A stretch of DNA of 24,087 nt, taken from Savagea sp. (GTDB lineage: Bacteria; Bacillota; Bacilli; Bacillales_A; Planococcaceae). This document shows, piece after piece, positions 8,223-16,594 of this stretch; position 1 is the first letter of the stretch; each line of letters opens with the position of its first letter. The position numbers and the translations under genes were made by a program. Location of the stretch: the NCBI GenBank assembly GCA_030146155.1, contig JASLCF010000161.1, forward strand, positions 1-24,087. The letters run 5' to 3'. The notes below the pieces were generated by a model, which was not told the DNA's origin, did no database searches, and saw only the letters and a list, made by a program, of their open reading frames with translations.

Positions 8223-11200
8223 TTGTTTTTAAAAGAAATTCATGTGAACGGTTTTAAATCATTCCCTGATGCGACTCATATCGACTTCGTTCCAGGTGTA
8301 ACAGCGATTGTGGGTCCTAATGGAAGTGGAAAGAGTAATATCATTGATGCAGTTCGTTGGGTGTTAGGTGAGCAATCAATGAAATCTTTACGAGGTAATA
8401 AATTGGAAGATGTTATTTTCTCAGGAAGTGATACACGTAAACCGATTCAACGAGCTGAAGTATCCTTAGTCTTGGATAATTCTACTGGTATATTTCCTTT
8501 ACCTTATGAAGAAGTGAAAGTCACTCGTCGTGTCTTTCGTTCAGGAGAAAGTGAGTTTTTCATTAATCAGCAGGCCTGTCGCTTAAAAGATATCACCCAT
8601 TTATTTCTAGATTCAGGTGTAGGACGTTCAGGCTTTTCAATTATTACACAAGGTCGCGTAGAAGAAATACTTAATAGCAATGCTGTAGAACGTCGACAAA
8701 TTTTTGACGAAGCTGCAGGTGTGTTAAAGTACCGTACACAAAAAGAAGAAGCGATTGCAAAATTAGCCAAAACGACAGATCATTTAGAACGTGTATTAGA
8801 TATACTAAACGAATTAACAGAACAGCTTGGACCGCTTCAAATCGGTTCTGAAAAAGCGAAGCGAGCAGTTGCTTTAGATGAAAAAATTACGCAATTAGAA
8901 CAGCTTATTTTACAGTTTGATGCAGAGCAGTTACAACTTCAACATGAAGCATACTCACAGCAATTAGAGGATGCACGTGTACATATTAACAAAATGGATG
9001 CATCGATTCTTCAACAGATAGAGCAATTCAAACAGTTGAAAAAACAGCAAAGTGAGCAACAGCAAATCGTCGAATCTTTACAAATTCAAAAAAATGAATA
9101 CCAAATGTCCATTGAGAAGTGGAAAGGCGAATTAAGATTGACAGAAGAACAGCTCAAACATTCAGGGGAGACGAAAGAACGCCTGTTAAAAGAACAACGT
9201 CAAAACCAGTTAGAAATCAATTCAGCGGAATCTCAACTTTCCGAATGGAATGAGCAACTTGCCCAATGGCATCAAGAATTAAAAGAACTCCAAGATCAGC
9301 AAGCTGCACTTGTCCATGTATTAGGACAATCTGTGGAAGAAATGACGCAAGAAATTGACGATTTAAAAGCAGAATACATTGAAAGATTGAATGAAGAAGC
9401 AGGTCTGAAGAATGAACGTCAACATGTTCTTCAACAACAAGAAAAATTAAAACCATTACAGTTTTCTGTGGATACTGAATTGCAGTTTGACAAAGCTTAT
9501 CAAGTAGCTGAAGAGGCATATCTTGCCATGAAAAATGATATTCAAACGACATCAGTTGCTATTGAAACAAAGCGATCAGATGTGAAGGAAATGGAACAGA
9601 AACAACAACAGCTAAAGCAAGAATTAATCGAAAAGCGTACATTTTATCAAAAAGCAAATGAGAAGAAAATTCAATGGGAAAGTAGACATGAGCTGTTATT
9701 GAGTATGGAGCAACAGTTTGCAACCTATTTTTCAAGTGTGAAAACAGTTTTACAAGCAGCAGAACAAAAAAAGCTGTCAGGAGTTATTGGGGCGGTGTCT
9801 CAGATTGTACGTGCTGCTGAAGAACGTTTTGTTACGGCAATTGAAATCGCATTAGGAGCAACAACGCAACATATTTTAACGGAAACGGAACAGCATGCCA
9901 AACAAGCGATACAATATTTACATGATCAAAGGGCGGGACGAGCAACTTTTCTCCCATTACCAACGATTAAAGGAAGGTGGATCTCTTCCACTGAACAAGA
10001 GAAAATTCTCGCACAACCAGGTGTCGTAGGTATTGCTAAAGACTTAGTGCTGTTTAATCCATCCTACGATGCGATTGTATCAAGTATTCTTGGTCGTACA
10101 ATCGTAACGGAATCTTTAGAAGACGCTTTACAATTAGCACGCAGCATTCAATATAAGTACCGTATTGTGACATTAGACGGTGACGTTGTGAACAGTGGTG
10201 GTTCTTTGACAGGTGGAAAAGGAGAACAACGAAAATCTCCTTTCAAACAACAGGAAGAATTGATTGCTACTAAAAAAAGAGTGACTCAAATGAATGCATT
10301 GATGCAACAAGCAGAGGCTTCTTTACATGCAGTTGAGCAGCAACAAAATACTTGGCTAGAACAACAACTGATAGCCAAAGAAGAGCTACAAGAGTTAGAG
10401 CAACAATTGCATCGTTTAGAAGTCGAAGTGGTGGAACGTCGAAATGAGTTTCATCAAACAAAAGTAAATTTACAAAACTATCAACTTCAATTCAAAGAAA
10501 CCCAAGTCTCTCAACAAGAATTTACTGAAAGACTCTCAACGATTGACCAACAATTAGAGCATTTAAAAAAGAAACTCGAGCAGTTAGATCACACGATTCA
10601 AGAGAAAACATTGTTTATGAAGAACAGTGAAGTTGAACGACAAGCATTACAAAGACAAAAAGAGCAAATCAATGCGGAAATCCTAGTGCTCAAAGAAAGA
10701 ATCAAGCACACGACCACTATGCGAGACAAAGAACAAGAACAACTAGAAAAGATGCATCGAAACTTGCATGGAGTCGAAGCTCAATTAGCTCGTTTAGCGA
10801 ATGTTTCGTCCGCACGAACTCAGGAGCAAATTCTTGAAGATGTCGAACAAGCAACGTTAAAAGAGCACTCTGTACTGAAAAAATTATTAACGCAGCAACA
10901 AACTCTTCAAGAGACAGAACAAAAAATGACCTCAATTGACGAGCAATTAGTTGAAATGAGAGCCAGTCGTGAACAACATATGGATAGAAACACTGAGGTC
11001 CAAGTGAATATTGCGAAGATTGAAGAGCGTTTAGAAACAATTCTTGAAGTATTAGAACGTAAGTATTTCATTCATGCATCACAACTTACTTCAGTCCAGT
11101 TAGTAAATGAGCAAGAACAACGCAAACAATTATTACTGATGCAAGAAGAAAGAGAGACGATTGGTCCAGTGGATCCTTCAGTGATTCAACAGTATGAAGA

Positions 11201-11783
11201 AGTGGCCTTACGTCACCAATTCTTATCAGAACAACGAGAAGATTTGATTCATGCAAAAGTGACTTTATTAGATGCAATGGAAGAAATGGATGAAGAAATG
11301 GAAGAGCGATTCTTGACAACATTTGAAGCCATTCGTCATTACTTTAAACAAACTTTTGTACAAATGTTTGGTGGGGGAGAAGCTGATTTACAGCTTACAA
11401 CACCTGATCAGTTATTAACGACTGGCGTAGAAATTATCGCGCGTCCACCAGGTAAAAAAATGCAGTCACTACGACTCTTATCGGGTGGTGAAAGAGCATT
11501 AACGGCTATCACTTTATTATTTGCAATGATTCAAGTACGCCCAATTCCTTTTTGTATATTGGATGAAGTTGAGGCGGCACTTGATGAAATGAACGTGGCA
11601 CGTTACAGTGATTACCTTAAGCACTTTTCACAACAAACTCAGTTCATCGTGATTACGCATAGAAAAGGGACGATGGAGGGTGCTGATGTTTTATACGGTG
11701 TGACGATGCAAGAACCAGGTGTGTCTTCATTATTCTCTGTTCATTTAAGTGATGTTGAAGAAAAAGTTGGACAATTACATTAA
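8223..11783 (+). CDS. smc: Chromosome partition protein Smc
   Basis: Structural maintenance of chromosomes ATPase, which works with ScpA and ScpB to extrude DNA loops and separate replication origins. At 1186 residues it has the full architecture. The N-terminal ATPase half has Walker A GPNGSGKS at 31-38. A long glutamine- and glutamate-rich coiled coil spans about 170-510. The hinge is about 520-665, including GVIGAVSQIV and the glycine-rich VNSGGSLTGGKG. A return coiled coil spans about 670-1010. The C-terminal ATPase half has the signature LSGGE at 1086-1090 and Walker B with Asp1114 and Glu1115. Translation starts at TTG (8223), seven bases after AGGAGG at 8210-8215. The rare start codon may keep this low-copy protein limited. 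The family call is certain. Confidence 0.97.
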   Translation: MFLKEIHVNGFKSFPDATHIDFVPGVTAIVGPNGSGKSNIIDAVRWVLGEQSMKSLRGNKLEDVIFSGSDTRKPIQRAEVSLVLDNSTGIFPLPYEEVKVTRRVFRSGESEFFINQQACRLKDITHLFLDSGVGRSGFSIITQGRVEEILNSNAVERRQIFDEAAGVLKYRTQKEEAIAKLAKTTDHLERVLDILNELTEQLGPLQIGSEKAKRAVALDEKITQLEQLILQFDAEQLQLQHEAYSQQLEDARVHINKMDASILQQIEQFKQLKKQQSEQQQIVESLQIQKNEYQMSIEKWKGELRLTEEQLKHSGETKERLLKEQRQNQLEINSAESQLSEWNEQLAQWHQELKELQDQQAALVHVLGQSVEEMTQEIDDLKAEYIERLNEEAGLKNERQHVLQQQEKLKPLQFSVDTELQFDKAYQVAEEAYLAMKNDIQTTSVAIETKRSDVKEMEQKQQQLKQELIEKRTFYQKANEKKIQWESRHELLLSMEQQFATYFSSVKTVLQAAEQKKLSGVIGAVSQIVRAAEERFVTAIEIALGATTQHILTETEQHAKQAIQYLHDQRAGRATFLPLPTIKGRWISSTEQEKILAQPGVVGIAKDLVLFNPSYDAIVSSILGRTIVTESLEDALQLARSIQYKYRIVTLDGDVVNSGGSLTGGKGEQRKSPFKQQEELIATKKRVTQMNALMQQAEASLHAVEQQQNTWLEQQLIAKEELQELEQQLHRLEVEVVERRNEFHQTKVNLQNYQLQFKETQVSQQEFTERLSTIDQQLEHLKKKLEQLDHTIQEKTLFMKNSEVERQALQRQKEQINAEILVLKERIKHTTTMRDKEQEQLEKMHRNLHGVEAQLARLANVSSARTQEQILEDVEQATLKEHSVLKKLLTQQQTLQETEQKMTSIDEQLVEMRASREQHMDRNTEVQVNIAKIEERLETILEVLERKYFIHASQLTSVQLVNEQEQRKQLLLMQEERETIGPVDPSVIQQYEEVALRHQFLSEQREDLIHAKVTLLDAMEEMDEEMEERFLTTFEAIRHYFKQTFVQMFGGGEADLQLTTPDQLLTTGVEIIARPPGKKMQSLRLLSGGERALTAITLLFAMIQVRPIPFCILDEVEAALDEMNVARYSDYLKHFSQQTQFIVITHRKGTMEGADVLYGVTMQEPGVSSLFSVHLSDVEEKVGQLH

Positions 11784-11798
11784 TTTGGAGGCAGAAAC

Positions 11799-12827
11799 AT
11801 GTCATTTTTTAAAAAGTTAAAAGAAACGTTTACAGGTGGTCCAAAGGCAGAAGAAACAGTTACAATTACAGAGAAATTCAAAACAGGCTTGGCTAAAACT
11901 AGAGATTCATTCACTTCAAAAATCAATGATTTAGTCGCTCAATTTAGAGAAGTAGACGAAGAGTTTTTTGAAGAACTTGAGGAACTGTTATTACAAGCCG
12001 ATGTCGGTTTTGAGACCGTGATGGAATTGATTGATGAGTTGGAAATGGAAGTAAAGCGTAAAAATATAAAAGATACATCCGGTATCCAATCCGTTATTTC
12101 AGAAAAATTAGTTGAAATTTATAACGCAGCAGGTGATGACCAAGATTATGACTTAAACATGCAACCTGATGGCGAAATGACTGTTATTCTAATGGTTGGA
12201 GTAAATGGTGTCGGCAAAACGACCACAATAGGTAAATTGGCTTCGCGTTTTCAAAATGAAGGAAAGTCAGTGATGTTAGCAGCAGGAGATACTTTCCGTG
12301 CGGGTGCAATTGATCAGCTCGTCGTGTGGGGAGATCGTGCGGGTGTAGAAGTCATTCGCCAAGCAGAAGGTTCAGACCCTGCAGCAGTGATGTTTGATGC
12401 GATTCAAGCTGCAAAGAAAAGACAAGTAGATGTCTTGATTTGTGATACGGCAGGTCGCTTACAAAACAAAGTCAATTTAATGGCAGAGTTAGAAAAAATT
12501 CATCGCGTGATTGATCGTGAGTTGCCTGGTGCTCCACATGAAGTCTTACTAGCACTTGATGCGACAACAGGTCAAAATGCATTAATCCAAGCAGAAACTT
12601 TTAAAGAAGCAACAAACGTAAGCGGAATAGTCTTAACAAAGTTAGACGGGACTGCAAAAGGTGGTATCGTTCTAGCTATTCGTAAAAAGTTAAATATCCC
12701 TGTGAAATTTGTCGGCTTAGGAGAGGGAATTGACGATTTACAACCCTTTGATCCAGAGAAGTATGTCTACGGTTTATTTGCTGAAGGCTTAGAGCTGGAG
12801 TTAGCAGAAGAACAATCTGAGGATTAG
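11799..12827 (+). CDS. ftsY: Signal recognition particle receptor FtsY
   Basis: Membrane-associated SRP receptor GTPase. It docks Ffh-ribosome-nascent chain complexes at the translocon, and reciprocal GTP hydrolysis with Ffh releases the cargo. The 342-residue protein has a short charged N-terminal region, a helical N domain (about 40-115), and a G domain with GVNGVGKTT at 134-142, DTAGR from 216 and TKLDGTAKGG from 280. The long acidic A domain of enterobacterial FtsY is absent, as usual for Bacillota. GGAGG at 11787-11791 is seven bases before the ATG. It follows smc by 15 bases, so it is probably in the same transcript. The promoter of the Ffh operon begins 14 bases after its stop. Confidence 0.97.
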   Translation: MSFFKKLKETFTGGPKAEETVTITEKFKTGLAKTRDSFTSKINDLVAQFREVDEEFFEELEELLLQADVGFETVMELIDELEMEVKRKNIKDTSGIQSVISEKLVEIYNAAGDDQDYDLNMQPDGEMTVILMVGVNGVGKTTTIGKLASRFQNEGKSVMLAAGDTFRAGAIDQLVVWGDRAGVEVIRQAEGSDPAAVMFDAIQAAKKRQVDVLICDTAGRLQNKVNLMAELEKIHRVIDRELPGAPHEVLLALDATTGQNALIQAETFKEATNVSGIVLTKLDGTAKGGIVLAIRKKLNIPVKFVGLGEGIDDLQPFDPEKYVYGLFAEGLELELAEEQSED

Positions 12828-12841
12828 ACAAGTAAATTCAC

Positions 12842-12870
12842 TTGACAGCTTCGTCAGTTCCCACTATCAT
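12842..12870 (+). promoter_or_regulatory. Strong sigma-A promoter of ylxM-ffh
   Basis: A perfect TTGACA at 12842-12847 and TATCAT at 12865-12870 are exactly 17 bases apart, giving a predicted start near 12877 and a leader of about 22 bases before ylxM. This separates the SRP particle gene ffh from its receptor gene ftsY transcriptionally. The TTG inside the -35 box happens to be in frame with ylxM and should not be taken as its start. Confidence 0.72.
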
Positions 12871-12898
12871 GGTACATATTGAAATGGAGAGAGCGCTC

Positions 12899-13225
12899 AT
12901 GTTAGAGAGAATGACACGTGTTAACTTCCTATATGATTTTTACCATGCTTTATTAACAGATAAACAAAAGTCATATATGGACGCGTACTATTTAGAGGAC
13001 TTATCATTAGGTGAAATAGCAGATGAGCACGAGGTCTCACGCCAAGCTGTGTATGACAATGTGAAGAGAACGGAAGCATTGCTTGAACAGTATGAAGAAA
13101 AATTAAAATTATTTGAAAAATTTCAAAGACGAATGGCAATTATTCAACAACTCCAAGAGGCAACAGCAAGCAACACTTCAAGTGAAGTAGCTGAATTGTT
13201 GGCTCGCCTGAAAGAAACAGAATAG
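12899..13225 (+). CDS. ylxM: YlxM-family putative helix-turn-helix protein, SRP-associated
   Basis: Small (108-residue) protein always found next to ffh in Bacillota. It carries a sigma-70 region 4-like helix-turn-helix (about 20-62): KQKSYMDAYYLEDLSLGEIA and then VSRQAVYDNVKRTEALL, followed by a charged helical tail (EQYEEKLKLFEKFQRR). A role in SRP function has been proposed in streptococci, but its exact activity remains uncertain. The ATG at 12899 is chosen because GGAGAG at 12886-12891 is seven bases upstream and the protein start (MLERMTRVNFLYDFY) matches homologues. A longer version would begin inside the promoter. Its stop codon overlaps the ffh ribosome binding site, so the two are co-expressed. 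Confidence 0.93.
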   Translation: MLERMTRVNFLYDFYHALLTDKQKSYMDAYYLEDLSLGEIADEHEVSRQAVYDNVKRTEALLEQYEEKLKLFEKFQRRMAIIQQLQEATASNTSSEVAELLARLKETE

Positions 13226-13236
13226 GAGGAAGAAAC

Positions 13237-14592
13237 ATGGCTTTTGAAGGCTTAGCAGAACGACTGCAAGCAACGATGCAGAAAATTACTGGTAAAGGTA
13301 AGATTTCTGAACAAGATGTTAAAGAAATGATGCGTGAAGTCCGTTTTGCTTTAATTGAGGCGGACGTTAACTTAAAAGTAGTAAAAAGTTTTGTGAAAAC
13401 GGTTAGTGAACGTGCAATCGGTCAAGATGTAATGAAGAGTTTGACCCCTGGGCAGCAAGTTGTCAAAATTGTAAAAGATGAGTTAACTCAATTAATGGGT
13501 GGCGAGCAAAATCCAATTCAATTTGCACGTAAATCTCCTACTGTCATTATGATGGTAGGTTTACAAGGTGCAGGGAAAACGACTACGACAGGTAAATTAG
13601 CAACAGTCCTTCGTAAATCGCATAATCGTAAGCCATTACTTGTTGCAGCCGATGTTTATCGACCAGCAGCGATTCAACAATTAGAAACGTTAGGCAAACA
13701 ATTAACAATGCCTGTTTTTTCGATGGGGACAGAAGTTTCTCCTGTTGAAATAACAAAACAAGCACTCGCCCACGCTAAAGAAGAAAATTTAGATGTCGTT
13801 TTAATTGATACTGCAGGTCGCTTACATGTAGACGAAGCGTTAATGGATGAACTGAAACAAATTAAGGAACTCTCCTCACCAGAGGAAATCTTTTTAGTTG
13901 TTGATTCGATGACAGGTCAAGATGCTGTAAACGTAGCTAAAAGTTTTGATGACGCATTAGGAATTACAGGTGTTGTTTTAACGAAGTTAGATGGAGATAC
14001 ACGAGGCGGAGCAGCACTTTCCATTCGTTCTGTGACACAAAAGCCAATTAAATTTATTGGTACTGGTGAGAAAATGGATGCGTTAGAACCTTTCCATCCC
14101 GAGCGAATGGCTAGTCGAATTCTCGGTATGGGTGATGTGATGACGCTCATTGAAAAAGCGCAAGCAACGGTGGATCAAGACAAAGCAAAAGAATTAGAAC
14201 AAAAATTTATGGATCAATCATTTACTTTAGATGATTTCTTAGATCAAATGGCTCAAGTGCGTAAAATGGGTCCTTTGGACGAAATTCTAGGAATGATTCC
14301 GGGGATGAATAAAATGAAGGGTCTTGAAAATGCAAAAGTCGATGAAGGACAAATGGCTCAAATTGAGGCAATTATTCGTTCGATGACTAAAGAAGAACGC
14401 ACAAACCCCGATGTAATGAATGCGAGTCGTAAAAAAAGGGTTGCTGCAGGTTCAGGAACAACTTTGCCACAGGTTAATCGTTTATTGAAACAATTTGCTG
14501 ATATGAAAAAAATGGTCAAACAGATGACAGGCATGCAAGGTAAAGGTCGTAAAAAGAACAGAATGCCTAACTTAGACCAATTTTTCAAATAA
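13237..14592 (+). CDS. ffh: Signal recognition particle protein Ffh
   Basis: GTPase of the signal recognition particle. It binds SRP RNA and signal sequences of nascent membrane and secreted proteins and delivers them to FtsY. The 451-residue protein has the N domain (about 1-95), the G domain with GLQGAGKTT at 108-116, DTAGR from 191 and TKLDGDTRGG from 249, then the methionine-rich M domain (about 300-451). The M domain carries GMIPGMNKMKG and the RNA-binding segment GSGTTLPQVNRLLKQF. AGGAGG at 13224-13229 is seven bases before the ATG. ylxM upstream and rpsP downstream are the standard neighbours. No unusual features. Confidence 0.98.
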   Translation: MAFEGLAERLQATMQKITGKGKISEQDVKEMMREVRFALIEADVNLKVVKSFVKTVSERAIGQDVMKSLTPGQQVVKIVKDELTQLMGGEQNPIQFARKSPTVIMMVGLQGAGKTTTTGKLATVLRKSHNRKPLLVAADVYRPAAIQQLETLGKQLTMPVFSMGTEVSPVEITKQALAHAKEENLDVVLIDTAGRLHVDEALMDELKQIKELSSPEEIFLVVDSMTGQDAVNVAKSFDDALGITGVVLTKLDGDTRGGAALSIRSVTQKPIKFIGTGEKMDALEPFHPERMASRILGMGDVMTLIEKAQATVDQDKAKELEQKFMDQSFTLDDFLDQMAQVRKMGPLDEILGMIPGMNKMKGLENAKVDEGQMAQIEAIIRSMTKEERTNPDVMNASRKKRVAAGSGTTLPQVNRLLKQFADMKKMVKQMTGMQGKGRKKNRMPNLDQFFK

Positions 14593-14601
14593 ATTTTAAG
14601 A

Positions 14602-14646
14602 TGTAAAGAAAAAACACTTTACAAACAATAAAACACTTGGTAATAT
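14602..14646 (+). promoter_or_regulatory. Putative rpsP promoter with overlapping dyad and direct repeat
   Basis: TTTACA at 14618-14623 and TAATAT at 14641-14646 are 17 bases apart, a plausible vegetative promoter starting about 30 bases before the rpsP ATG. The -35 box is one arm of a perfect seven-base inverted repeat, TGTAAAG (14602-14608) and CTTTACA (14617-14623). A nine-base direct repeat, AAAACACTT, occurs at 14611-14619 and 14630-14638, 19 bases apart. The dyad has no T tract, so it is not a terminator. Whether it is a protein site is unknown. Confidence 0.5.
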
Positions 14647-14684
14647 TAATACTTGTGTAAAACAATTCGGAGGTGTAGACAAAA

Positions 14685-14957
14685 ATGGCAGTTAAAATTC
14701 GTTTAAAACGTATGGGAGCTAAAAAGACTCCTTTCTATCGTATCGTTGTTGCAGACTCACGTGCGCCACGTGATGGTCGTCAAATTGAAACAGTTGGAAC
14801 TTACAATCCTTTAACAGAACCAGCTGAATTAAAAATTGACGAAGAAATCGCACTCAACTGGTTAGCTAAAGGTGCTCAACCATCTGATACAGTACGTAAC
14901 TTATTCTCTTCACAGGGAATCATGGAAAAATTCCATAACCAAAAAAACAACAAATAA
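14685..14957 (+). CDS. rpsP: 30S ribosomal protein S16
   Basis: Small-subunit ribosomal protein needed for early assembly of the 5' domain of 16S rRNA. The 90 residues start with the near-invariant AVKIRLKRMGAKKTPFYRIV and continue with DSRAPRDGR and the ETVGTYNP motif, covering the whole family domain with a short lysine- and asparagine-rich tail. GGAGGTG at 14669-14675 is nine bases before the ATG. It follows ffh by 92 bases, which hold a probable separate promoter suited to growth-rate-controlled expression. Codon use is typical of a strongly expressed gene. Confidence 0.98.
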   Translation: MAVKIRLKRMGAKKTPFYRIVVADSRAPRDGRQIETVGTYNPLTEPAELKIDEEIALNWLAKGAQPSDTVRNLFSSQGIMEKFHNQKNNK

Positions 14958-14973
14958 TTGAGGAGAGGTGCAG

Positions 14974-15207
14974 ATGGAGCAGCTGATTCATGATATGATT
15001 GAACCACTCGTCGACTATCCAGATGATATTTCAATCATCAAAGAAGAACGAGAAGATAAGATTGTTTTTAAGCTTTCTGTTCACTCGGATGATATGGGCA
15101 AGATTATCGGTAAGCAAGGCCGTGTAGCGAAAGCGATCCGTACAATTGTTTATTCAGCAGCACGCAGTCACTTTGACAAAAAAGTATACCTTGATATTGT
15201 TGATTAG
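14974..15207 (+). CDS. khpA: KH-domain RNA-binding protein KhpA (YlqC)
   Basis: Single-KH-domain RNA-binding protein of 77 residues. In other Gram-positives KhpA partners KhpB (Jag/EloR) and influences cell elongation and small-RNA biology. The KH signature GKIIGKQGRVAKAIRTIV is at about 45-62. The ATG at 14974 has AGGAGAGG five bases upstream; a GTG at 14968 overlaps that site and would add two residues. It is co-transcribed with rpsP (16-base gap). A strong terminator starts directly after its stop codon. In Bacillus subtilis the next gene would be ylqD, which is missing here. Confidence 0.95.
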   Translation: MEQLIHDMIEPLVDYPDDISIIKEEREDKIVFKLSVHSDDMGKIIGKQGRVAKAIRTIVYSAARSHFDKKVYLDIVD

Positions 15208-15239
15208 AGAAGAGTAGCTTAGCTGCTCTTCTTTTTTTT
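15208..15239 (+). terminator. Rho-independent terminator after khpA
   Basis: A stem of AGAAGAG-T-AGC (15208-15218) pairs with GCT-G-CTCTTCT (15222-15232) around a TTA loop, with one G-T pair. It is followed directly by an unbroken run of T to 15239. It lies right after the khpA stop, and its T tract runs into the -35 box of the rimM promoter. Confidence 0.9.
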
Positions 15240-15266
15240 GAAAAAACTGTGTACAATAGCTATAAC
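15238..15266 (+). promoter_or_regulatory. Putative sigma-A promoter of rimM-trmD
   Basis: TTGAAA at 15238-15243 begins in the last two T of the upstream terminator, and TATAAC follows at 15261-15266 after 17 bases. The predicted start near 15273 is about 50 bases before the rimM ATG. The strong terminator before it makes a new promoter here necessary. Confidence 0.58.
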
Positions 15267-15321
15267 AAATAGAAAAGAATCCTTGCAAATGAATGAATTG
15301 CAAGAGCTAGAGGTGACGTTT

Positions 15322-15840
15322 ATGAAGTGGTTAAATGTAGGGAAAATTGTGAATACGCACGGTATCCAAGGAGAAGTACGCGTGATAAGTACAACAGACT
15401 TTCCGGAAGAAAGGTATAAGCTAGGTTCAGAGTTGGTCATTTTTAAACCGAGAAGTAAGGAACCTATTCCTGTCATTGTGACGGGTCATCGTCGTCATAA
15501 AAACTTTGATTTGTTAACCTTTGAAGGGTATCCCTACTTAAGTGATGTTGAACAGTTTAAAGGGAGTGAACTAAAAGTTTCTTCACGCTTTTTAACACCA
15601 TTACCAGAGGGCGAATTTTATCATTTTGAAATCATCGGCTGTCAGGTTGTTTCGAATGAGGATAGGGTAATTGGTGAGATTACACAAGTCCTTATGACGG
15701 GTGCAAATGATGTCTGGGAAGTGCAAGGAGTAAATGGGAAAATGCATTATATCCCTTACATACCTTCGATTGTTGAATCCGTTGATATTGCAAATAAAAA
15801 GGTAGTCATCGATGTTGTTGAAGGGTTGTTAAATGAATGA
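15322..15840 (+). CDS. rimM: Ribosome maturation factor RimM
   Basis: Assembly factor for the head of the 30S subunit, known to act on 16S rRNA near protein S19. The 172-residue protein has an N-terminal RimM domain (about 1-85, starting WLNVGKIVNTHGIQGEVRV) and a C-terminal PRC barrel (about 95-172, with GEFYHFEIIGC and the GANDVWEV motif). The ATG at 15322 is preceded by AGAGGTGA at five bases and starts the protein as in homologues. An in-frame TTG at 15238 upstream is part of the promoter. The stop overlaps the trmD start (ATGA), so both are translated together. Confidence 0.97.
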   Translation: MKWLNVGKIVNTHGIQGEVRVISTTDFPEERYKLGSELVIFKPRSKEPIPVIVTGHRRHKNFDLLTFEGYPYLSDVEQFKGSELKVSSRFLTPLPEGEFYHFEIIGCQVVSNEDRVIGEITQVLMTGANDVWEVQGVNGKMHYIPYIPSIVESVDIANKKVVIDVVEGLLNE

Positions 15841-16580
15841 ATATTCACTTCTTATCCTTATTCCCTGAAATGTTCGAAGGTGTCTTGCATTCCTCTATGA
15901 TGAAAAAAGCACAAGAATTAGAAGCGGTACGTTTTCAAGTCACAAACTTTCGAGATTTTTCGGAAAATAAACATCATAAAGTTGATGATTATCCATACGG
16001 TGGGGGAGCGGGAATGGTGTTAAAGCCTGAGCCTATCCATCGTGCATTACAAGCCATTGAAAAACAAACGACGGCTCAAAAAAGACGTGTCATTTTACTT
16101 TGCCCGCAAGGAGAGCGATTTACGCAAAGGAAAGCGGAGGAATTGGCACAAGAAGAGGAGCTTGTTTTTATTTGCGGTCATTATGAAGGCTATGATGAGC
16201 GTATTCGAGAACATTTGGTGACGGATGAACTCTCATTAGGTGATTTTGTTCTCACTGGTGGAGAATTAGCAGCAATGACCATCGCAGATAGTGTTGTACG
16301 CTTATTGCCAGAGGTGTTAGGAAATGAAGTCAGTCATCAAGACGATTCATTTTCAACAGGTTTACTTGAGCATCCACAATATACCCGTCCTGCTGAATAT
16401 AACGGCTGGAAGGTGCCAAGCGTTTTATTATCAGGTAACCACGCGCATATAGAGAACTGGAGAAGAGAGCAATCCCTTCTACGCACGGTGAACCGCCGCC
16501 CTGATTTACTACAACATGTAGCGCTTTCTAAAAAAGATCAAGATTTCTTAAAAACAGTTGCTAGAAAAGAACAACTGTGA
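15837..16580 (+). CDS. trmD: tRNA (guanine-N1)-methyltransferase TrmD
   Basis: Methylates G37 next to the anticodon of tRNAs reading CNN codons, preventing +1 frameshifts; uses S-adenosylmethionine. The 247-residue SPOUT enzyme shows the family start HFLSLFPEMFEG, the glycine-rich GGGAGMVLKPEP from residue 55, and the trefoil-knot cofactor loop LGDFVLTGGELA at 134-145. HHKVDDYPYGGG and SVVRLLPEVLG are also typical. It overlaps rimM by four bases and precedes rplS, the conserved bacterial order. Its last codons contain the probable -35 box of the rplS promoter. Confidence 0.97.
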   Translation: MNIHFLSLFPEMFEGVLHSSMMKKAQELEAVRFQVTNFRDFSENKHHKVDDYPYGGGAGMVLKPEPIHRALQAIEKQTTAQKRRVILLCPQGERFTQRKAEELAQEEELVFICGHYEGYDERIREHLVTDELSLGDFVLTGGELAAMTIADSVVRLLPEVLGNEVSHQDDSFSTGLLEHPQYTRPAEYNGWKVPSVLLSGNHAHIENWRREQSLLRTVNRRPDLLQHVALSKKDQDFLKTVARKEQL

Positions 16581-16586
16581 TATATT
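16558..16586 (+). promoter_or_regulatory. Putative extended -10 promoter of rplS
   Basis: TTGCTA at 16558-16563 inside the end of trmD and TATATT at 16581-16586 are 17 bases apart. A TG one base before the -10 box gives an extended -10. The predicted start near 16593 would begin the structured leader described next. Confidence 0.5.
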
Positions 16587-16594
16587 ATAAAATG

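Noticed and set aside
9217..9552. Minus-strand reading frames of 60-120 codons within real genes (for example opposite smc, trmD, ylqG, ffh)
   Set aside because: They lie wholly opposite well-identified genes, lack ribosome binding sites and have compositions expected of antisense shadows.
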